A stretch of DNA of 64,000 nt from Virgibacillus halotolerans. Lineage in GTDB: Bacteria; Bacillota; Bacilli; Bacillales; Amphibacillaceae. The notes beneath the pieces are model-generated. The model was not told the DNA's origin, made no database searches, and saw nothing but the letters and a program-made list of their open reading frames with translations. This document shows positions 58,604-64,000 of the stretch, one piece after another. The position numbers and the translations under genes are program-made. Position 1 is the stretch's first letter; every line of letters begins with the position of its first letter. The DNA lies in NCBI RefSeq assembly GCF_016908515.1, contig NZ_JAFBEA010000001.1, positions 744,001-808,000 on the forward strand, in the 5' to 3' direction.

Positions 58604-58626
58604 AAAAGTATCCTCCTAAAATAAAA

Positions 58627-59772
58627 TCACTTTAATTTTTTTAATCGATCTGTTTGACTAACAATATCTGTTACACGCACACCGAAGTTCTCATCGATAA
58701 CAACAACCTCGCCTTGCGCAATTAATTTTTCATTTACTAATATATCTACAGGTTCCCCAGCCAATTTATCTAGTTCGACAATCGATCCGGAAGAAAGGTC
58801 TAAAATGTCCTTTATCGTACGTTTTGTTCTTCCTAATTCAACTGTGACTTTCAAGGGAATATCCAAAAGCATATCGAGATTCCGTTGTTCGTTTTTGTTT
58901 AATTTCACTTGCTCAAATTCAGAGAACGCTGCCTGTTGGATGGCTGCTTCCTGATCGCTACTGCTTCCTAATAATTGTGGATCTGCTTCAAGTTCTTCAA
59001 TTGTATCCGGTCCCTCGGATAGGTCTTTTGTTAAATCAGATTCAACCAAGTTCGTTTGTTCCTCTACATGGGCTGCTGCCATTTCTTGCGACGGTCCATT
59101 TAATAATTGATCAACCATTTGTCTGGCAAATTTGATTGGCATAAGTTGCATAATCGCCGAATCGATAAGTTCGCCAACCTTCAATTGAAAAGAAACTTTT
59201 ACAAAAGCATCTGCTTCAAAAGTGGCTTCAGCAAGATCTTCATCATGTGGATCTTCCATTTTAATCGTCGGTGGTGAGATATCCACCTTTTTGTCAAAAA
59301 CGGTCGACATACTTGTTGCGGCCGCTCCCATCATTTGATTCATCGCTTCCTGAACTGCACTTAAATGAATATCATTTAATTCCTTGTCAGGTGATGCACC
59401 ATCTCCCCCTAACATAATGTCGGAAATGATTGCTGCATCTTCAGCTTTAATGACGAATACATTTTTACCCGTAAAACCGGCTGTATAACTTACTTCAACA
59501 CTGACAGGCTCAAATACAATTTGCTGTTTCAAATCTTCCTTTTGAATAACAGAAACCTCTGGTGTCGTTATTTCTACCTTTTGATTAAGTATCGTTGATA
59601 ATGTTGTTGCTGAGCTACCAAAGGAAATATTACCAATTTCTCCTAGTGTATCTTCTTCAATACGCGTTAATTGTTGCTTTGGATCTGTTAATTCCTCAGT
59701 CAGATCTTCACCAGAACTAACATTCAATAGTGCATCAATCTCTTCCTGGGAAAGCATACCATCATTCGTCAT
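58627..59772 (-). CDS. fliY: Flagellar switch/CheY-P phosphatase FliY
   Basis: 381 residues. The N-terminal EEIDALLN peptide binds CheY-P. The CheC-like middle has two phosphatase motifs (LGEIGNISFGSSATTL and VQEAMNQMMGAAATS). A linker leads to the C-terminal FliN domain (LLDIPLKVTVELGRTKRTI). It removes phosphate from CheY at the motor. The ATG at 59772, after GGGGG, is preferred over one two codons earlier. It starts just after the fliM stop. Confidence 0.96.
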   Translation of the reverse strand: MTNDGMLSQEEIDALLNVSSGEDLTEELTDPKQQLTRIEEDTLGEIGNISFGSSATTLSTILNQKVEITTPEVSVIQKEDLKQQIVFEPVSVEVSYTAGFTGKNVFVIKAEDAAIISDIMLGGDGASPDKELNDIHLSAVQEAMNQMMGAAATSMSTVFDKKVDISPPTIKMEDPHDEDLAEATFEADAFVKVSFQLKVGELIDSAIMQLMPIKFARQMVDQLLNGPSQEMAAAHVEEQTNLVESDLTKDLSEGPDTIEELEADPQLLGSSSDQEAAIQQAAFSEFEQVKLNKNEQRNLDMLLDIPLKVTVELGRTKRTIKDILDLSSGSIVELDKLAGEPVDILVNEKLIAQGEVVVIDENFGVRVTDIVSQTDRLKKLK

Positions 59773-59774
59773 GT

Positions 59775-60758
59775 TCATTCCCCCTTTTTTATTTCTTCCA
59801 ATACTTGTACTGACATTTTGTTTTTATACTTACCGGCCTGAACATAAAATTTAGGCTCGTTATTTATTGCCAGTAAAAGCGGATCGTCTATCGATTGATT
59901 TAATGCAATGACATCATCTTTATTCAGGTGTAGAAATTCCTGAATATTAATCGTTGTTTCTCCCAATATTGCCTTCGTGTCAATGCTTGCTTCCTGGACG
60001 TTTTTTGACAGATTTTCATATGCTTCCATGTCTCTGTTTTTAGTTCGCGTTTGCATCCAGTAATGGGTCGCCAGTTTCGGAATAATTGGCTCAAGTACAA
60101 TATGTGGAATACAAATATTTATCATTCCGCTTGTCTCACCGATGACGGTATTGAATGAAACCACGACAACTGTTTCATTCGGAGCCACCATTTGCATAAA
60201 TTGTGGATTTACTTCAAGTTCTTCTAAAACCGGTTCGATATCCACGATGGTTGACCATGCTTCTTTTAAATTATCAATCGCTTTTTCAAATAACTGTGTC
60301 ATCAGTAATGTTTCAATTTCTGTTAAACCATCCGCTTTATTCACGCCGCTTCCTTTACCACCAAGGATTCGATCCAACAGTGCATAAGCAATATTAGGAT
60401 TTACTTCCATAATTAGTCTGCCCTCAAGTGGAGCCACGCTATATGAATTTAACACTGTCATTTTAGGCACAGATCGGATAAATTCTTCATACGGTACTTG
60501 GTCTACAGAAGCAACAGAAATATTTGCATAGGTTCTTAAATGGGCGGAAAAATATGTTGTCAATAACCGTGCATAATTTTCATGGATTCGGGAGATACTG
60601 CGAATCTGATCTTTAGAAAATCGAAGTGCCCGTTTAAAATCGTATACACGAACCTTTTTTTCCTGTTCTTCCTTTTTTAATTCTTCTGCATTCATTTCAC
60701 CTGAAGTTATTGCGGATAAAAGCGCATCAATCTCGTTCTGTGAAAGAATTTCATCCAA
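59775..60758 (-). CDS. fliM: Flagellar motor switch protein FliM
   Basis: 327 residues. The CheY-binding N-terminal peptide EILSQNEIDALLSAI, the CheC-like middle domain and the C-terminal FliN-like domain are all present. FliM forms the C-ring and sets rotation direction. It starts with TTG nine bases after GGAGGTG. Confidence 0.97.
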   Translation of the reverse strand: MDEILSQNEIDALLSAITSGEMNAEELKKEEQEKKVRVYDFKRALRFSKDQIRSISRIHENYARLLTTYFSAHLRTYANISVASVDQVPYEEFIRSVPKMTVLNSYSVAPLEGRLIMEVNPNIAYALLDRILGGKGSGVNKADGLTEIETLLMTQLFEKAIDNLKEAWSTIVDIEPVLEELEVNPQFMQMVAPNETVVVVSFNTVIGETSGMINICIPHIVLEPIIPKLATHYWMQTRTKNRDMEAYENLSKNVQEASIDTKAILGETTINIQEFLHLNKDDVIALNQSIDDPLLLAINNEPKFYVQAGKYKNKMSVQVLEEIKKGE

Positions 60759-60790
60759 AACTACTCACCTCCAAATTGGAGCACATCCCT

Positions 60791-61207
60791 TTATTGCAGG
60801 ATTTTACTTATTGTATATACATCTGTAACTTTTCCTGCTGTCATCACTTCGTTTGTTTTATCTCGAATCATTTTTTCTAAATCAGTTAATCCAGATTTGA
60901 AATCTGCTTCATCCATTTCAGCTAATTCTTTGATGATAATATTTTTTATTTGAAAATCCCGTTTACTGATTTCTTTTTGAGCGGCTTTACCATCCGTAAG
61001 CATTTGAAACTGTATCCTTACGAAACTGCCATCTTCTAGGTCTGTTGTCATTTCAGGTGTTTCATAGGAATAAGCAACCACGTCATCAATGGAAGCATCG
61101 CCTTCTCTAGGCTCATCCTTCATATTTAATACGACGATAAACCCGGCAATGCCACAAGCTAGTAAAATCGCAAGGGAAGTAAGCATGACTTTCACTAATT
61201 TACGCAT
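60791..61207 (-). CDS. fliL: Flagellar basal body-associated protein FliL
   Basis: 138 residues, with one N-terminal transmembrane helix (about 5-28) and an extracytoplasmic FliL domain that surrounds the stators. Assignment rests on topology, length and its place between swrD and fliM; the C-terminal IRDKTNEVMTAGKVTDVYTI resembles the family. It overlaps swrD by 8 bp and has only a weak ribosome-binding site, so it probably depends on swrD translation. Confidence 0.88.
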   Translation of the reverse strand: MRKLVKVMLTSLAILLACGIAGFIVVLNMKDEPREGDASIDDVVAYSYETPEMTTDLEDGSFVRIQFQMLTDGKAAQKEISKRDFQIKNIIIKELAEMDEADFKSGLTDLEKMIRDKTNEVMTAGKVTDVYTISKILQ

Positions 61208-61421
61208 GATTTACTTCATCCACCCCCTTTAATGATTGTTGCAAGCCGATTTGTTGATAAAACGCGGTAATCAATTGAACAACTTCTGTCTCCCTATTTT
61301 TAACAACTAACTTTTTGCCATTTATTAATGTAATGGTTGTGTCTGGTAATGTTTCGACCTGCTCGATCAATAAAGCATTCAATGTGAATAATGAATCATT
61401 AAGTCGTGTTAATTGAATCAT
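61200..61421 (-). CDS. swrD: SwrD (FlbD family) flagellar protein
   Basis: 73 residues. MIQLTRLNDSLFTLNALLIE and the TTITLINGKKLVVK strand are typical of FlbD/YlzI. In B. subtilis SwrD raises flagellar motor torque and supports swarming. There is no Shine-Dalgarno sequence directly before the ATG. The nearest one (AGGAGG, 61465-61470) lies beyond a 14-bp hairpin, and a 9-codon frame in that hairpin overlaps this start. Its translation is therefore probably regulated or coupled. Confidence 0.9.
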   Translation of the reverse strand: MIQLTRLNDSLFTLNALLIEQVETLPDTTITLINGKKLVVKNRETEVVQLITAFYQQIGLQQSLKGVDEVNHA

Positions 61422-61447
61422 ATAATTGGCGGGAGTACATCCGCCAT
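61418..61447 (-). other. Possible 9-codon leader frame overlapping the swrD start
   Basis: An ATG in the hairpin loop opens the frame MADVLPPII. Its TGA stop overlaps the swrD ATG as ATGA. GGGAG lies ten bases upstream but inside the stem. Translation is unproven; it could couple swrD initiation to ribosomes finishing this short frame. Confidence 0.25.
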
Positions 61448-61462
61448 TGCGGACGCACTCCC
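61431..61462 (-). promoter_or_regulatory. Hairpin between flgG and swrD
   Basis: On the minus strand the 14-nt arms GGGAGTGCGTCCGC and GCGGATGTACTCCC pair fully (two G-U pairs) around the loop AATG. No U-tract follows, so it is not a terminator. It lies between AGGAGG and the swrD ATG, nine bases from the ATG. Confidence 0.7.
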
Positions 61463-61472
61463 TACCTCCTTA

Positions 61473-62261
61473 TTATCGTTTTAAGTTCACAAGCTCCTGT
61501 AGAATTTCATCTGAAGTTGTGATGATTCTCGTATTGGCCTGGAAACCACGTTGTGCAGTAATCATCTCTGTAAATTCCTCAGCAAGATCAACATTTGACA
61601 TTTCCAGGGTACCACTTGCGATCGAGCCCGCGCCGCCTGTTTCTGCAGTGGTTAAGCCATTATACCCGGCGTTATTTGTTGTTAAAAATAAATTACTTCC
61701 AATTTTATCAAGCCCTGCAGGATTGGAAAACATTGCTATCGCAATTTGTCCAGCACTCTTCGTTCCATCATTATCAATAAAATTAACCGTTCCATCTTTT
61801 TGGATATTGATACTTTGCGCATTATCAGGAATATTTATTTTCTCTCCCGCACTATTCTGTACGAAATAGCCATCAGCATTAACAAGGTCTCCGTTATTGT
61901 CTAAATAGAAGTTTCCTGAACGTGTATATGCTGTCCCATCTGGTGTAGTTACCGCGAACATCCCGTCACCTTCAATAGCAAGATCCAATGGATTGCTTGT
62001 TGTTTGAAGAAATCCTTGTGTATGGATATTGTCAATTGTACCTACTTGTGAACCAAGTCCAACTTGTATCGGATTAACTCCTCCACGGCCACCAGCTGGC
62101 GCTTGTGCTCCCGACATGGTTTGACTCATCATATCTTGAAATGTTGCTCGACCTTTTTTAAATCCGGATGTATTGACGTTGGCAATATTATTTCCAATGA
62201 CATCTAATTTGGTTTGAAAACCTTTCATTCCTGAAATTCCTGCATACATTGAACGTAACAT
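61473..62261 (-). CDS. flgG: Flagellar hook/rod protein (FlgG family; FlgE in B. subtilis naming)
   Basis: 262 residues. The N-terminal rod-hook motif GISGMKGFQTKLDVIGNNIA, the central LDLAIEGDGMFAV and the C-terminal DLAEEFTEMITAQRGFQANT are complete. Placed after flgD, this is the position of the hook protein in Bacillus, though the short length and sequence match FlgG. AAAGGGG lies upstream of the ATG. The stop is followed at once by AGGAGG, the site proposed for swrD. Confidence 0.93.
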   Translation of the reverse strand: MLRSMYAGISGMKGFQTKLDVIGNNIANVNTSGFKKGRATFQDMMSQTMSGAQAPAGGRGGVNPIQVGLGSQVGTIDNIHTQGFLQTTSNPLDLAIEGDGMFAVTTPDGTAYTRSGNFYLDNNGDLVNADGYFVQNSAGEKINIPDNAQSINIQKDGTVNFIDNDGTKSAGQIAIAMFSNPAGLDKIGSNLFLTTNNAGYNGLTTAETGGAGSIASGTLEMSNVDLAEEFTEMITAQRGFQANTRIITTSDEILQELVNLKR

Positions 62262-62344
62262 AGCTTTTTTCCCCTTTATTGGTTTTTTATTGACGCCGTA
62301 TCATTCATTCAACAGCGCTTTTGGCCTCTCTAACTGAGTCCAGC

Positions 62345-62719
62345 CTATTCATCGATTAAAATCGTGCCATTGATATTAGTAAAAATTCGATTTGTTGCTT
62401 CTTCTCGGTTCATTGCCGTTACAACGGTATTATTCTTCGCGCTCACAAGTAATGCCGCTTTGTTGGTCACAACGAGTGAATCGGTTATTCCTTTTTGTTT
62501 GGCCTCTTCCATCTTCTCACCAATTGCCTGCCATTGCTTGTCATTGATGTGGATATTTCTCTCCTCCAATCGCTCGGTTGCGTGCTTGCTGATTTTTAAT
62601 TGCTGTTGTTCAGCTAAAACATCTTTAAAAGAACTTTCATGATTATCATTCTTTGATGTTTTTGCTGTTGGAAGCTGCAATGCTTGATGGGCTGGTACCT
62701 GATGAATGCGATGATCCAT
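62345..62719 (-). CDS. Flagellar operon protein, TIGR02530 type
   Basis: 124 residues with the pattern ISKHATERLEERNIHINDKQW and SLVVTNKAALLVSAKNN typical of the small uncharacterised protein found between flgD and flgG in many Firmicutes. No export signal or membrane segment is seen. The start at 62719 follows AAGGAAG; an ATG six codons earlier is less well placed. The stop-to-flgG gap of 83 bp is non-coding. Confidence 0.85.
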   Translation of the reverse strand: MDHRIHQVPAHQALQLPTAKTSKNDNHESSFKDVLAEQQQLKISKHATERLEERNIHINDKQWQAIGEKMEEAKQKGITDSLVVTNKAALLVSAKNNTVVTAMNREEATNRIFTNINGTILIDE

Positions 62720-62720
62720 A

Positions 62721-63173
62721 TTACTCACTTCCTTCATCTATTTCTGCTTTCACCTGTAAAATAGAATCCGCATATATTTCCTCCCCATTTTCAAGCTCCA
62801 ATATAGCCCAGCCTTCTTCTTGACTAACGGCAACAACTTTACTTGTTATGACACCCAGCTTTTCTCCAGTTTCCTGATCGTGAGCCTCGTAAGAAACATC
62901 CTTACCAACCATGTGACTATACTGGATCACCGGAGAGATTAATTGACTTTGTACGAGCGTGTCAATCGAATTAGCCATATTCATCATTTGTTCCAATGAA
63001 CTGAATGTAGCCATTTGAGAAACAAACTCTCGATCGTCCATTGGGTCTAATGGATCCTGATTCTGTAGTTGTGTCATCAATATTTTTAGGAATTCATCCT
63101 TACCCAAATCTGTGCCCGATGGCTTCTCTGTCGGTCGATTCTTTAAATATAATGTTGGATCAATGGTCGTCAT
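62721..63173 (-). CDS. flgD: Flagellar hook-capping protein FlgD
   Basis: 150 residues. GKDEFLKILMTQLQNQDPLDP near residue 24, followed by FVSQMATFSSLEQM, is the classic FlgD N-terminus. The C-terminal half is a short version of the hook-cap domain. FlgD caps the growing hook and is later replaced. I use the ATG at 63173 after AGGTGA; a GTG three codons earlier is less likely. Confidence 0.94.
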   Translation of the reverse strand: MTTIDPTLYLKNRPTEKPSGTDLGKDEFLKILMTQLQNQDPLDPMDDREFVSQMATFSSLEQMMNMANSIDTLVQSQLISPVIQYSHMVGKDVSYEAHDQETGEKLGVITSKVVAVSQEEGWAILELENGEEIYADSILQVKAEIDEGSE

Positions 63174-63182
63174 TACTTTCAC

Positions 63183-64000
63183 CTACACTTTCTCATTCAT
63201 TAACAGTTCATGAAACTGTGCTGCAAAATCATCATCTGTATCAGCATTTTCACGTTCATCTTGGTTCGAATGACCAGACTGACTTTGCTCCTGATCCTTT
63301 AACTGCTGGTCTTTTTGTTCCCGTTCTACATCGTGTCCTTGCTGCAATGCTAATTCCTGTTTCTCAATGACTACCTGTTGCGGGGAAAACATACTTCTTA
63401 GTTGATGCATATTTGATTCCAGCATATTTTTGGCCGCGTGAGAGTTTACGATTATTTTTACCGTCATCTCACCATCAATTTCTGTTAATCGGACCATCAT
63501 CTCCCCTAGATTATGAGGTTTTAAAGTAATGGATAGTTGATTCATCCCATTTGTCTTTGCTAAAAATGCACTAGTTTTCAGCACCGATTGAAACTGCTCT
63601 AACAATTGCTTATCGGATGGCAAAGGTTGGCTCTCGTTAATATGAATCATAAATTGCTCAAGCTTAGACATCGGCAATGTCGTATTTGTAACCGATGGAT
63701 GCCTCATTACCGGATCCGATTGCGAATGATTCTCCAATGCCATATGAATCCATTTAGAAACATCTTTCGTCGTCACTTTTGCCGCAGCGTGATATTGCTG
63801 TTTCTCAGCCAAATGTTCCCTTTTATTAAACGCTTGTATCAATTCTTTGACTCGTTCTCCATCTTTCGTTTCCTCAAGGTCTTCCACAGCTAAAACTTGT
63901 TCTATCCCTTTTGATGCCCCGGATGTTTTCTCTAAATCCGACCATTGCTGTAACAACTGCAATATTTGAGGAGCAATTTTTGTGACATCCTGTTTTCCAG
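63183..64000 (-). CDS. fliK: Flagellar hook-length control protein FliK (partial, N-terminus beyond window)
   Basis: The frame is open to the window edge, so the N-terminal part is missing; 272 codons are visible. The C-terminal Flg_hook domain is clear (LSITLKPHNLGEMMVRLTEI, about 145 codons from the visible start), and a hydrophilic Gln/Asp/Glu-rich tail follows. FliK measures hook length and flips FlhB specificity. A TTG at 63962 could be misread as the start, but the coding frame continues upstream. Confidence 0.93.
   Translation of the reverse strand, partial: GKQDVTKIAPQILQLLQQWSDLEKTSGASKGIEQVLAVEDLEETKDGERVKELIQAFNKREHLAEKQQYHAAAKVTTKDVSKWIHMALENHSQSDPVMRHPSVTNTTLPMSKLEQFMIHINESQPLPSDKQLLEQFQSVLKTSAFLAKTNGMNQLSITLKPHNLGEMMVRLTEIDGEMTVKIIVNSHAAKNMLESNMHQLRSMFSPQQVVIEKQELALQQGHDVEREQKDQQLKDQEQSQSGHSNQDERENADTDDDFAAQFHELLMNEKV

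Noticed and set aside
1-64000. CRISPR arrays, prophage, transposases, toxin-antitoxin or restriction genes
   Set aside because: Looked for repeats, integrase/transposase motifs and methyltransferase motifs on both strands; none found.

Overview
The window is a 64 kb stretch of chromosome from a low-G+C, endospore-forming, flagellated member of the Bacillaceae. Every convincing gene lies on the minus strand. The gene order follows the Bacillus subtilis segment fliK ... recA, read backwards here. Sporulation genes (dpaA/dpaB, spoIIIE, tepA, ymxH, ylzJ) and a 31-gene-type fla/che operon support this placement. The acidic RodZ linker and overall protein style are compatible with a halotolerant genus such as Virgibacillus, Oceanobacillus or Lentibacillus, but that is inference only. 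No tRNA, rRNA, CRISPR array, prophage, transposase or toxin/defence system was seen.

Layout in plus-strand coordinates. 1-2946: recA (C-terminus cut by the edge), cinA, pgsA. 3081-8592: rodZ and the ymf cluster (ymfK, ymfJ, ymfI, ymfH, ymfF). 8737-13488: nupQPON nucleoside ABC importer. 13593-14318: GntR regulator ymfC. 14578-18946: spoIIIE, ylzJ, tepA, dapA. 19024-22859: dapG, asd, dpaB, dpaA, which run from aspartate to dipicolinate. 22997-28289: ymxH, mlpA, ylxY, pnp, rpsO. 28417-35356: ribF, truB, rbfA, ylxP, infB, ylxQ, rnpM, nusA, rimP. 35791-43285: polC, rasP, cdsA, uppS. 43517-46720: frr, pyrH, tsf, rpsB. 46910-64000: swrB, sigD, cheD, cheC, cheW, cheB, flhG, flhF, flhA, flhB, fliR, fliQ, fliP, fliO, cheY, fliY, fliM, fliL, swrD, flgG, a TIGR02530-type protein, flgD, fliK (N-terminus cut by the edge).

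Most of the content is conserved core machinery. The unusual points are departures from the usual order. (i) cheA is absent between cheB and cheW, and CheB has no receiver domain. (ii) dxr is absent between cdsA and rasP; a 215-bp block there can form mutually exclusive hairpins. (iii) proS (between rasP and polC) and rnjB (between dapA and tepA) are also absent. (iv) The start of swrD is separated from its only good Shine-Dalgarno sequence by a 14-bp hairpin, whose loop begins a 9-codon reading frame overlapping the swrD start. (v) Several intergenic blocks (35.4-35.8, 40.2, 41.5-41.7, 48.2-48.4 kb) look like structured or dispersed repeat DNA. Regulatory sites that could be read include a LexA-like box and a sigma-A promoter at recA, a sigma-K promoter at dpaA, a cre-like site at nupN, promoters for rpsB and uppS, and about 20 intrinsic terminators.

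Family and function assignments rest on recognising conserved motifs and gene order by eye. No database search was run. Where the longest frame began at an unlikely codon, the start given was chosen from the Shine-Dalgarno position and usual protein length.
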